64,000 bases of DNA from Lottia gigantea (lineage: Eukaryota > Mollusca > Gastropoda > Lottiidae): NCBI RefSeq assembly GCF_000327385.1, contig NW_008707425.1, forward strand, positions 3,686,150 to 3,750,149. Reading direction: 5' to 3'. Under the pieces are notes generated by a model that was not told the origin of the DNA, made no database searches, and saw nothing but the letters and a program-made list of their open reading frames with translations. Position numbers and translations under genes: made by a program. This document shows, piece after piece, positions 1 to 12,200 of the stretch; positions within the stretch are counted from its first letter, which is position 1; each line of letters starts with the position of its first letter.

Positions 1-8
1 ATAAAGTA

Positions 9-440
9 TCATATCGTGGGTGATCGCTTGAAACTTTGAATAACTTTTTATAAGCTTACTTTTCGAGAAAAAAAAAAAAAAAATTTTGTATGCGTATTTT
101 ATTTTGATAAAAACATTTTTTTATTATATTTTACGACTATACATGGTTTTTCATTCTTTGAAAATATTCGTATAACAATTTGAGTTCTTGTCCAACCAAT
201 AACTCTCATTATAGTACGGTACAGTTACAAGGTTTCTTGTTTTCATCTGCAGAAAAGGAACCTCATATAATATAATATTTTACGAGGTTTTTAATCTGAC
301 TGTTTATTTACAATCAAGTTAAGAATAAGAGGTTTTGATCATAAGATCCGCGTTTTTATGAGCTTTCGAACGGTACCAAAAAGTCAAAATGACCAAATAT
401 GGCATATATATGAGGTTTCAAGCGGTCACCCATGATATGA
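9..440. mobile_element. TA-flanked MITE with ~28-bp terminal inverted repeats
   Basis: The left end (TCATATCGTGGGTGATCGCT...) and the reverse complement of the right end near 410-440 match over about 28 bases with three differences. TA dinucleotides at 7-8 and 441-442 could be the target duplication, as for Tc1/mariner-type elements. The interior has no transposase reading frame, so it is non-autonomous. It lies in the LRRC58 intron upstream of the first visible exon; the rest of 441-1042 shows nothing recognisable. Confidence 0.6.
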
Positions 441-1042
441 TAATGATAATAGAAGGAATATGTAAACCAGTCTAACTAATTACTAATAAAATCATTATAT
501 TTTATAATTGGTAAACATTTTTGTATAGTAATAGTCCTAGTAGTACTGTGTGTATTATTGAATAGACAGCAAGGGGACAACAAATTTTGGATTCTTGTTC
601 GAGAGCTTTAACCATATGATGAACAAAATTGAGTAATTTTACTATTAAAGTAAAAACACCTGAACTAATTTCAACAAGATGACTGTCAATGACATAGCAA
701 ATTTTAAGTAGGGCACAAATTTGTTCATAGTTTTTAATATATAATTTCAACATTATACATTACACTATAAAACTGTAAGATTATTCCAAACAGAAAATAA
801 GCTTATACAGTTATGCCACATTGAGTATAAGCTTATATCCACTAAATGAAAACTGGCAAAATCAGGAATATATCATTTACCTGCTATCTTGGATCTAATT
901 ATAAAGACCTTCCATAGAATGATCAAGCCAGTGAGGTATCAATGGAAAGAATGCAGAGTCTGTCAAAGGCATAGCTTTTAGCATAGATATTTTAGTTCAG
1001 TTGGTCATTTTCATGTGTTAAATGTTTTCTTTTTCTTTTCAG

Positions 1043-2470
1043 ATTAGAAATTTTATATCTGGGTGGAAATTGTCTAGTTGAAATTCCTGCTGAAATTGGC
1101 TACCTCCAGAAATTGACAGCATTAGTGCTTTGTGACAACCAAATTCAGAGTCTTCCACCGACGCTGATACATCTACAAAGTTTGCGCTCCCTCAGTTTAC
1201 ATAACAATCAAATTTCAACTCTACCAACAGCTTTAGTTTCACTCAATATAGTGGAACTAAGTCTACGAAACAATCCTCTAGTCGTGAAATTTGTGCAAGA
1301 TCTAGTCTACAACCCACCAACCTTGTTAGAGCTCTCAGGGCGTTGTGTTAAAGTCGAAAACCTTCCTTATTCCAAACAAGAGCTACCATCAAATTTGATG
1401 CAATATTTAGATTCAGCAAAGCACTGTGTTAACCCTAAATGCAAAGGTATGTAAATCTATACTCATGCATTCTTGTGTTGAGAAGTGTATATAGTGTTTG
1501 TTGTGTTCCTGAATAATCAGGATTGAAATCTAATATTTGAGGCATCCAACCATTATACTGGTCACACTCACAGCCCATTTGTCTTTTGGCATTGGTCCTA
1601 CATATAATAGGTATAACATGATCCTGCACATCAGGGAGCCGCGGTGGCTCAGTGAGTTATATGCTACCTAGCTAACCTGAAGGTCCAGGGTTCAATCCCG
1701 ACATAGGTCGAGATAATACCCTCAGATTTTTCAACCCGGTTTCCCCCCTGTCAGTGATGAGAGGGGCTGACATGGAAAGAGTGTCTAGTCATTGCAATGG
1801 GACAATAAACCGAGGCCCTATGTGCTACAGGCTGTGCATGTTAAATACCCCTTGACAGTTGCAAATTGAAAAAGAGTAGGCTAATGCAGCTGAGCTGGAA
1901 AAATTCCCCCCATTGCACCCTGCATGGCGTTGCCAGTCATCATTAGCCCACATGTTGCAGAAAAGTAGGACGTAAAACTATTCATTTCTTTTTTTTCCCC
2001 TTCCGCTCAAAAAATAAAGTGATACAGAAAGTATACTTCAAAGATCAGATAATGGTCTGCATTTCAGACATAGGTCTTCATTTCTGGACCTTACGCATCT
2101 ATTTGTCAGTGTAAAATTCCAAACACCACTTACAACAAATGTAGAGTTTTTGAGAACTGGAGGACACTGGGTTGCGACACTGATAAGATTATTTTTTATC
2201 ATCAAGTTCAATTTGTACTTGTTTATGTAATATCTTATGATTTGATTTTTATTATAAATAAGCTTATCTGATGTATTTATTTCAGGGGTATATTTCTCAT
2301 CACATGTAGAACAAGTCAAGTTTGTTGATTTCTGTGGTAAATACAAACTACCATTACTGCAATATTTATGTTCACCTAGTTGTTCCACAGTGAATCCAGT
2401 CAGTGAAAGTGAAAGTGAAGACAGTGAAGATAGTGCTAAAGAAAGAATGAGAAGAGTTCTTCTGGGTTAA
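1043..2470 (+). CDS. LRRC58: LRRC58, leucine-rich repeat protein 58 (last two exons)
   Basis: Exons are 1043-1446 and 2286-2470 (stop TAA 2468-2470); the junction GT at 1447 and AG at 2284-2285 join in phase 1. The first exon continues from upstream (acceptor AG 1041-1042, phase 2), so the N-terminus is missing. The peptide contains three LxxLxLxxN leucine-rich repeats (LEILYLGGN, TALVLCDNQ, RSLSLHNNQ). It continues with the LRRC58-specific C-terminal region: LSLRNNPLVVKFVQDL, the cysteine-containing SAKHCVNPKCKGVYF, FVDFCGKYKLPLLQYLCSP, a Ser/Glu-rich acidic stretch and the ending RMRRVLLG. These agree with vertebrate LRRC58 as I recall it. The family has been linked to cullin-RING ubiquitin ligase substrate recognition; nothing here tests that. 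The gene is convergent with SNAPC2. Confidence 0.93.
1634..1997 (+). mobile_element. tRNA-derived SINE (family 1), near full length
   Basis: The left end carries RNA polymerase III promoter elements of a tRNA type: an A box near 1646-1656 (TGGCTCAGTGAG) and a B box near 1689-1699 (GGTTCAATCCC). A conserved body follows (TTTTTCAACCCGGTTTCCCCC, then the 'ACCGAGGCCCTATGTGCTAC' segment) with a T-rich 3' end. Further copies lie at 54302-54643, 20780-20862, around 35345-35720 (minus) and 63176-63240. It sits in the LRRC58 intron between the two exons. Confidence 0.8.
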
Positions 2471-2541
2471 AATACACTGAATGCCAAAACATGCAAAAAA
2501 TCATATAACCTCTTTATAAGTGCATTTTGTAGTCAATACTT

Positions 2542-2849
2542 CAATCTTATCTACGGCAGCCATTCTCGCTACACCTGACAATAACCTTGTATGGCGGATA
2601 AATCGGACTACTTTCAAATATAAATTTATGTCAGCTTAATTTTCGTCTCCATTGTTGACATCCGACTAGTCTCTGACACCCAGACTTCTGTCTACGAGGA
2701 GGATAGAATCTTCAAGGGAGATAATTAACATCTGATGAACTATATTTTGTATCACGGATGTAACTCTTAACAATTAAAGAAGATTTTCTTCCATCTACAT
2801 ACAAGGTTATTGTCAGGCATAGAAAGAATGGTCATCGTAGATACGATTG
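2542..2849. mobile_element. Mutator-like MITE with ~55-bp TIRs and 10-bp target duplication
   Basis: The 308-bp element begins CAATCTTATCTACGG and ends in the inverted counterpart. Its termini match over about 55 bases, sharing CCTGACAATAACCTTGTATG at the inner end. It is flanked by the perfect direct repeat GTCAATACTT at 2532-2541 and 2850-2859. Long TIRs with a 9-11 bp duplication are typical of Mutator-like elements. It lies about 70 bp past the LRRC58 stop codon, so probably inside its 3' UTR. Confidence 0.75.
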
Positions 2850-3606
2850 GTCAATACTTAAATTTTAACTCAGGCTTTATTCTCAAGAAAATTTCAATTT
2901 TCCCCATGATAATGATATATAATAGAAGTATCAGACCACTGTGATCAAAACTATTTTATGAAATCATTTTGATGCCAATTTTGGGTATTGGGATATGTTA
3001 TTAATTATATTTTGTCATTATTTTGACTTATTCTTGTGATATACAGTGTGAATATAGTGATTGGAATGCTTGCCCTACATAAAGATGTCATTCCTAAAGA
3101 ATCAGCCTTGCCTTAGTTAAAAATAGAACTTGTTATTATGTATCGGTAGTCTTAAATGGGCATTCTGCTTTTTTAAATCAGTTTTTGTGGTTTAGGGTGT
3201 GAAGCAACATGCCAACATGTATGGGAAGATGCCCTTTATCTTTTGTGAAAGTTTAAACTTTAAATATTGTTAAGTCACACACAGCTACAAGTCTCAACCC
3301 GAAACCGGTAAGTGTTTTGAATTTCCCAGGCTCTATTCTTACTGTACAAGATGAGATTTGATTTCCGATTGGATCACTAATTATTAATAACCAATCAGCA
3401 GCACCCTGAAAATGAAGAGTTGCTGATCTAGAGTTAAAAATATTCTGACTACACAAAAATCATGTTATGTATTTTTTGATACAGCAATTCTCAAATTTGA
3501 TGTTTAAAATGGTCTCTCTGTCGCCAGGTCAAGGTATAGAAACTATATTAAGGACATCATGTAATAAGTTCAGTTTACACATTGAAATTAAAGCAGAATG
3601 CCCCTT

Positions 3607-3835
3607 TAAAGGGACAGTTGTGCTATTTTTTCGACCAATCATACTTTAGTCTCAGAATTTTTAAGCTAAGCCAATCAGGAATATAATTCACAGCTCACTG
3701 TCAAAATTTGAGCTTTCAAATCCATGTGTGTCCAGAATTATCTGCGTAGTCTGTGATATATAGAAAAGACACATATATTTGAAGTATTTCTCAAGGAATT
3801 ATGCGATTTTCAAACATTTCTAGTATCTTTTGAAG
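3607..3835. mobile_element. TTAA-flanked MITE family B, partial copy
   Basis: Begins TTTAAAGGGACAG and carries the family B body (AATCATACTTTAGTCTCAGA, then 'CAGCTCACTGTCAAAATTTG'). Related copies are at 15514-15575, 21275-21540 (reversed), 38340-38692, 44790-45345, 57405-57602 and 63560-63700. Confidence 0.55.
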
Positions 3836-3883
3836 ACTATTTACATAGTTAAATAGCTTAAGGCAGCTAATTTTTTTACCTTT

Positions 3884-4175
3884 AAGATGGGTTCCCTTAT
3901 TATCATTAATGAAAATGTCAATGCTAATACTTATATATAGAAAGTAGGGGTGTTCTAATGACTTGGAAAAATACCAGTTTGTCTCACATGTCTATAATGA
4001 ATTTATAATTAGTTAAATTAGAAGAGAATTACCAACAGAATTCCAAGTGACCAATCAAGAAAGGTCAAAAAGTTTTTTTTTGTTTATCCAGACTGTACAT
4101 ACATGGACATTTATGATTAGTTAAAACTAAATAAATTCATTAGAAACACCAATTAATCAAATAATTTAAGAAATT
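3884..4175. mobile_element. TTAA-flanked MITE family A, copy with one good end
   Basis: Begins TTTAAGATGGGTTCCCTTAT and has the body shared with 20381-20682 and 51642-52574 (GGGGTGTTCTAATGACTTGG, CCAATCAAGAAAGGTC). The opposite inverted end is not clearly present. Confidence 0.55.
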
Positions 4176-4499
4176 GACTACATTTGGTCAAAAGGAAATG
4201 GTTTTCCTCACCTTATATTATTTTTTTTTTGTAACCCTAGTCATATTTTCACGGAATTCCTCATGAAGGCATATATATATATATCTCAACAAAGAAGGGC
4301 TATTATTAAAATTGGTCTTGAAGTGAAATGCAAGTGACAGACTGACAGTGTTATTTATTGGAATTTCAGATTGCCATAGGTATTAGGAATTCTTAATCAA
4401 TATTATGTCCGGTATAACTAATAAACAACTTCGGCTCATTCCCGACTTCACAAAATCATCTTTTGCCATGGGCTAAAATAAGGTTTTATAGTACAGTCA

Positions 4500-4735
4500 G
4501 AGTGTTGGTTCTTAACATAAAGTCATTTGCTTGGTTTTGTCGGGTTGTGGGTTCAATTCTCGATTGGTGTGTGATAGTCCGATGACCTTGAATGAGTCAT
4601 CTTTACTTACAATTCTAGTCATCCCAATTGTAAATTATATGGGTACAGAAAAATTGGGAAAGATCAATGCAAAGAGTTTGGCCAAGGGCTAGGTAATAGA
4701 ATGAATCTTAAATTGTGAACCTGAGCTGTAAAACA
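4500..4735 (+). mobile_element. Old tRNA-derived SINE (family 2)
   Basis: A B-box-like GGGTTCAATTC near 4549-4559 is followed by a body (TGATAGTCCGATGACCTTGAAT) related to that at 7722-7865. The A box is eroded. Boundaries are approximate. Confidence 0.4.
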
Positions 4736-6225
4736 TAGTTGTTTCTTTCTTAATTTCATAATTATCAATCTAGAATTTAATAATACTGTTATTGAAGTTA
4801 GTGAAGTTCAGTTTTAATCAAATTTATCCCCACCCAGTAATTTTGAACTGGTCAAATATCTATAATAAATAATCACACCTTTCATTATATTTTGTATTGA
4901 CTGTCCAGAGTTCACAAAGATAATAATGGTAATTGTATCAATATATCATAAAGATTATACATCAGTATGGTGTTGTAATTTATTGTTTTAAATGAAAATA
5001 TATTTTCTGTTTATATCATGTACTTGTGTTATATCTTGCAATATATGAACTGAAAATATATTGTTCCAATTTGTTTTGATTTCATACTACGTGAAATCTA
5101 GAAAAGCTTGTCAGACTTTTAACGCTTGTAGTTTGAAAATACGGGTTGTGGTGAGAGTCCAAACTATGTTTCCCAACCACTTTCCCATCAAAGATCAAAG
5201 ATAGCTTGTCAGGTTAAACGCCCATTGGCAGCTATAAAGAATGATATGTTTTAAGTGACTAAAATCGAGCTTTGATTGAAGATCTTCATAATGAATTTGT
5301 AGTTCAAAGCTTCCAATTTAGAATTTTACTAACATTTATTTCTACTCAGTTTTTCCAAAAACCTTTCTTTTTTAAATCAATAGCAATAAGTCAAATACAT
5401 TAAACTATCAAAATCACACTGCTCTTATGTTTTTTTTGGAATTCTGCAGGAACCACAGACATCTGACTGAAAATTGGAATTGAAAATCTCTGTACAGTCC
5501 CTCTAAACTAAATCTCATAAATATGTACATGCATAACAAGTTTCATCAAGATTGGATAAAAGCAACAACCTCTATAATGTCTACAAGCCAAAATTGATGC
5601 GTTTTTATTGGGTCAAGGGCAATAACTAAGAAACCGTTCATCCAATTAACCTTGACAGATCTTATCAATATCTACAATCATACTAGGTTTAATCAAGATC
5701 GAATAAAAAATGAAGCCTCTATCGCGTCTGTAAGAAATGTGGACAGACAGGTGCGACAGCAATGTATCCAAGTTTTCATGTGCTTTAAAATAACTTCTAA
5801 ACTGTCAAAATAAACCATTTATTCCTCCAACACATTTCCATGTGTTTGTATAAAAATGAATCTAAGATCTCTTAAATTTCAAACTAATGTTTGAATAACA
5901 AAAAAAGCTTGTGGCAAAGATAAAGCTAGATAAAATCATAATACCAGCTTTAGAGCACATCAATTCTTCCTCTTATCCACAAATTGAGGAAATTTGGCGA
6001 AACAGACACTTCATACATGCAAAGTATGAGCTAATGCTGCATTTGATACCTCTTGTGTTCAGAGGGTCAATGTTGTGACTATGTTGTGTACTATTTCTTC
6101 AGACTTTCTTAGAAAGCCATAACCACTATTTGCATGATAGTTATCGAATACAGCATAATTTGGATTTTTCATTTTTCACTTTGGCTATTAGTAGAAAGTC
6201 CAGCTTATTAACTATACACTGATTT

Positions 6226-9200
6226 TCAACTTTTCTTATCTGAATTATTGAGGTCCTTCAATTTTAGTAATGAAACAGGAATACACAATGGATTGAGAGT
6301 CAAAAATTTTGGTTTCTTCAGAGGAATATCTTCTGGTTCAGAAGAAACAGAGTTGTCTTCAGACTCATGTTCTACACTGTCCAAAGCTGTAGCACCATCT
6401 TCTTCATCTAGATTAGCTTGTGTACTGGACGAACATTGGGCAGTGTCTTCTCTCTTTCTTTTCTGACCAAGTTTAGTTTTGTTGTCTGGATTCAATAGAT
6501 CTGAAAAATCTGAATAAAAAAGTGAACTTTTTGAATATTGTCAGGGATGAGACAATGTAGAGAACTATCTTGTTTAGACATTGATTTTTGCATCATGTGT
6601 GGTAAACCACTAAAACCAAATTATAATATCAAAATCATAAGGTTTTGAATGTCCCAAATATGCATAGAATCTTTTGAATTATCATCAATATATAGTCTAT
6701 AGCTATATGTAACACTTTCCACTTTGATATCTACAACTACTATTGCCTTTAACCAGGGGTCGACTGGTAGCTCTATACCCTCAAACTAATAATTTCCAAA
6801 ATTTTCTCATCAGATTGAAGCTATTATATTTACGAAATTTTCATGGAATTCAATGAGACAAACCAAAACTTCCCCCTCTGGGCTCTTGGACGATCTTTGA
6901 CAATAGAAACTTTCAATACCTACCATTATTCAAAGCTTTTTTATGTAATTCAGTTAAAACAAGTTTTTGATTAATATCAGTTTTACAAGTTAATAATCGA
7001 TGTTTCCATTGCATTATCCTTTGTTGTCCACTGGTTGATTTGGTTTTTAAAATGTCTGCTAAACTATGCATTAAATCTAATACTATTGCACACTCTGAAA
7101 TAAACAATATTTAGTCAGAATAAAAAAAGTTGTCTTGAGACCAAAAGACAATAGAAAAATTGAAACATAGACTGTATTCTGCTGAAATATAGTACCATAT
7201 ATTTCAGAATATAATGCACAGGTTTTTACCCTTAAAAGGGCTCCGTGCAGAAGGGGTGTGCAATATACACGGTGAAATATTTTTTGAGAGTTTTTTCCCT
7301 GAAAATTTTGTACCTTGGTAATTTGGGATCTTCCTTCATCGACTTTAGCGGTAATATTGTTATATGTATGCGAGTCTTCATTGTAACCTAAGAAGTTTTC
7401 TATGCGACGGCCAACCGTCCAAATGTTGTTATTTTCAACTAATCAAAGCTTGTCATGTGGAATTCATTTCTTGATAAAATAAGCAATTATGAGAGAGGCT
7501 GTCATATCGCAACCACACTGCCTTATTTTTTATCAAGAAACAGGTTCTACATGACAAGCTATGACTGGTTGAAATAATACTCTTGGTACAGGCCTTTGGT
7601 AGAAAACTTGTTAGATTACAACAAAGACAAAAAATATCAGATACAAAAAAAGATGCGAAATTGTAATAGAATTTTGATCAAATAGTATTTTTTATATCAA
7701 TTCGATGTATCTATAACTTTAGACAACAGACTGTAGCTCAGTTGGTTTAAATGTTGAAATCTTGATGTCAATTGCAATGGTGTGTAAAAGTTTGATGACA
7801 CTGAATAAATCATCTGTTCTTATTATGCCAGTCAATTCAGCCAAGAGATCTGGCCAATGAAATTAAGACCTACCTACAGAGGGTAAAGATGGTAGACTGT
7901 CAGAACCTTGTAAAATACCTACCTACAGAAGGTAAAGATGGTAGACTGTCAGAACCTTGTAAAATACCTACCTACAGAAAGTAAAGATGGTAGACTGTCA
8001 GAACCTTGTAAAATACCTACCTACAGAAGGTAATGATGGTAGACTGTCAGAACCTTGTAAAATACCTACCTACAGAAGGTAATGATGGTAGACTGTCAGA
8101 ACCTTGTAAAATACCTACCTACAGAAGGTAATGATGGTAGACTGTCAGAACCTTGTAAAATACCTACCTACAGAAGGTAAAGATGGTAGAGTGTCAGAAC
8201 CTTGTAAAATGCCTACCTACAGAAGGTAATGATGGTAGAGTGTCAGAACCTTGTAAAATACCTACCTACAGAAGGTAAAGATGGTAGACTGTCAGAACCT
8301 TGTAAAATACCTACCTACAGAAGGTAAAGATGGTGGACTGTCAGAACCTTGTAAAATACCTACCCACAGAAGGTAAAGATGGTAGAGTGTCAGAACCTTG
8401 TAAAATAGCTGCCAAGTATTTATAGACCAGTTTATAATCTGGTTTAAATTCTTCATTGTTGGTATTAAACTCTTCATGGTCACTGATCAATGATAAAGCC
8501 TGAAAATATATTATATTGTGCTTATAAACCAATTCTGTTTTCTAGTGCTGCCACGATATATATCGGTGAATCCATTTATCACTATACGACATGCCACAAT
8601 ACCACATTTTGTATAGGGACGTCGTGTATCGATTCTTGGTGATTGTTTTATTCCATAAAAGATAGCTTGCCAGGCAAGATAATATACGCCCACTGGCAGC
8701 TTTGATTTTGAATAAAAATATTTAGCAGTACAGTAACAATATTTTTTGATTTTTCTGATTTTCAACAGGATTTATCCTTGGGTGATTACAAACAACCATA
8801 CCAATCTTCGTCAAAATCCATCGGAATTGCGCCTTTAAGAGTGTTTACAACCGCTTCAAGAACAAGGGCAATAACTCATACTAAATATTTTTCTGATTTT
8901 CAATAGGGTTCATCCTTGGGTGATTACAAACAACCATACTAAGTTTTATCGCAAAATCAGTCAAGAATTGTGCCTTGTAGAGTGTTTACCAGCAATTGTG
9001 GACGGACGAATGAACAATACGACCCCCATTTCAATGTCAGCATATAAAAAGTGGTGATTTTTATAAGTTGTTTTATGATATAACAATTGTTTTCACTGAA
9101 ATTGTTAGAAACTTTTTATAAGACAGTGGACTCTAACCACTTCTATCAACTATATTATCAAATATCACAGTTATAAAGTTATAAATTAATATATATTGAA

Positions 9201-12200
9201 ACTTTGAAGATAAATGTTTAATTTTTATCCCAAAACCCAATATCACAATATCGCGATATGAATTGTATTAATTTTATCAATGTATCAAATCCCAACCTTC
9301 CCCAAGATGAAAATTTGTGAAAGAAAACCACCATCATGCATACATGATTTTTGTATTTTCAATTCAGCATTCCAACTTTAAGATATTTTGCACAAAAAAA
9401 AACACACATAGCAAAACCCAACAATAACTTTGCTATCTAAATGACATCAGTTCATATCCGAACTGACACCTCTTATCTTTCAGTTTGCATGTACTTTTTC
9501 TTTTTATCTTTCAGTTCGCATGCACTAGTTTGAAAATGTCACTTGACATTGTATACTTGATTTTATCATATTTTAGTACAAAAATTGACCCAGACAAAAT
9601 TTTGAAATGGTAACACCTTACATAACACAGTAAAAACTTGACCATGGAAATAAAAGAGACTAAAATCCTTCTAAAAACAAACGTAGTTTCATGGAAATCC
9701 CATAAAACACAACATAAGTACTAATTGGTCAAGGGCTAGACAGTTAAAGGCCGTCGCTTAATTACCAATTTTTTGACATAACTGCGTACAATTTTTTTGA
9801 CAGTGTCAACTTGACAGGATGTGCCTCAATCAGCTTTCAGTATACAAAATGTCATCTAGAAGTGAGCATGTGATATGGAATTCTATTGGTTGACTTTCAA
9901 CTAGGTCACGACTATTTAACACCCGCACACTTGCAAGGCAAGGTAATATACGCCCACTGGCAGTTTTGATTTTGAATACAAATATTTGGCAGTACAGTAA
10001 CAATCACCAGTATGAAATATTCAACCTTCAGTCATACACATCTTTTGAACTTTTTGAGGTAATATTGAATAATATTACCAAGTTTCATCAAAATCTGTTA
10101 AGAATTGGGCCTTCTAGAGTGTTTACAAGCGTTTTCAAGAACAAGGGCAATAACCCATACTAAATATTTTTCGATTTTTCTGATTTTCAATAGGGTTCAT
10201 CCTTGGGTGATTACAAACAACCATACCAAATTTTATCGCAAAATCAATCAAAAATTGTGCCTTGTAGAGTGTTTACCAGTAATTGTGGACAGACGGATGG
10301 CAATATATGCCCCCCAATTTCATGAGGGCATATAAAAATAACAATAATTACCCTAGACAAGTTTTCTGAATGATCTATATCATCTCTAAATACCAACTGT
10401 GCTGCTAATGTTAACCAACTCTGAAATTATTTTTGACACATTTTTCATTTGGAAATCTTACATGTTTCTGTTGCTTCAAGTTATAATATAACTGTTACAT
10501 TGTTCTCAAAACCAATAAATCTGACAACAGATTATTAATTGTACTTTCAAAGACATTTGGTTGAATATAAGATAGCTTGCCAGGCAAGGTAATATACGCC
10601 CACTGGCAGTTTTGATTTTGAATGAAACTATTTAGCAGTACAGTAACAATCACCAGTATGAAATATTCAACCTTCAGTCATACACTTCTTTTGAACTCTT
10701 TAGGGCGATACTGAATTTTATTGAGTATGAGTTATTTGCCCTTGTTCTTGAAAATGTGTTCAATTTTTAGCTCGTGAAAACTCTAGAAGGCAAATATTCA
10801 ATCTTCAGCGCGGGACTGAATAATAAAACCAAGTTTTGTCAAAATCCAGCAAGAATCATGCCTTTTAGTGTTTACAAGATAAAAATTGAACGCGTTTTCA
10901 AGAACAATGGCAATAACTCATACTAAATATTTTTCGATTCTTCTGATTTTCAATAGGGTTCATCCTTGGGTGATTAAGAACACTCATACCAAGTTTCGTC
11001 AAAATCCGCCAAGAATTGTGCCTTCTAGAATGTTTACGAGCTAAAAATTGAACGCGTTTTCAAGAACAAGCGCAATAACCCATACTAAATATTTTTCGAT
11101 TCTTCTGATTTTCAATAGGGTTCATCCTTGGGTGATAATAAACAATTTCACCAAGTTTCGTCAAAATTTGTAAAGAATTGTGACTTGTAGAGTGTTTACA
11201 AGCTAAAATTCGAACGCATTTTGAAGAACAAGGGCAATAACTCATATCAAATATTTTTCGATTTTATCGATTTTCAATAGGGTTCATCCTTGGGTGATAA
11301 TAAACGATTTCAGCAAGTTTCGTCAAAATCCATAAAGAATATACGCTTCACATTTCTTGTGGGCATATAAAAGTCTTCACAATATTAGACATAGAAATCT
11401 TTTATATCAGTGACACCAGCCTCCTGGAAATTATGGGAAATGCGAAGGTGCAAGCTTGCTATGGAGAGAACTGATTTGGAGCATTCTGACACATAACATT
11501 TGGAGAAAAAAAGTAAAAAAAAAAAACGTGTTTTTTGAAATTTCTCGTAAACGAGTGAGGGTAAAAAACTATATTTCTGGGAGTAGAAATGCCCCAGACA
11601 ATACCTTAATCACTTTTTAATCTGATTGGAATCAGGTACTGTTAACTCCATTTATGAATCAAATTGAATATCAAATCCTATACACCACTCCTTATTTAAT
11701 CATTATTGATCTCTTCAGACTTATAGTTCATATTTATATTGAAATTTATAAAAACAGATTTCAAATTTTCGGCAATTTCAGTCACATTTCAAGAAAATGT
11801 CATGTATCATATAGTAACATCTGGCTTCCAATTTGAATTTTGCATGACCTTCTGAGCCTAAGCTTATAATATTTTCTAGCTTGTAGAAGCATTCCTCTGT
11901 ATATAAATCAACATGACCTACCTCTATTGGTGCCTCTGTATCTATTCTTTTATCTGCAATAAGGTAATTTTTTGTCATTACATCATGGGATAAATACTTT
12001 TCCTGGGCATCAAGATTCACCAACCTGTCCATAAGTAGAATTACGCGGTAGGCACATCTTTGAGGAGTGTATTTTCTATGTATCAAATTTCATGAAAATC
12101 ATTTTAAAACATTTTATTTTCAATTAAAGTAAAGCCTCGTTTATCTGCACATTTCCGTTCCTGATAAAATAGTGCGGTTTAACGAATTTCCAGAAAGTTG

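Larger units (their letters stand above)
2471..6225. other. Intergenic region between convergent LRRC58 and SNAPC2 (includes both 3' UTRs)
   Basis: No coding exon was found. It should hold the 3' UTRs of both genes, whose ends cannot be fixed. It contains a Mutator-like MITE (2542-2849), a TTAA family B fragment (3607-3835), a TTAA family A fragment (3884-4175), an (AT)n run near 4270-4282, an old SINE of a second family (4500-4735) and a short pearl-like 5' fragment (about 5195-5245). The rest is AT-rich unique sequence. Confidence 0.6.

Noticed and set aside
1634-1710. Possible tRNA gene (A and B boxes)
   Set aside because: The sequence cannot fold into a cloverleaf with an anticodon stem and runs into a SINE body repeated elsewhere in the window.
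7871-8410. CRISPR-like repeat array
   Set aside because: Direct tandem repeats without unique spacers, in a eukaryotic intron; it is a minisatellite. The same applies to the other arrays.
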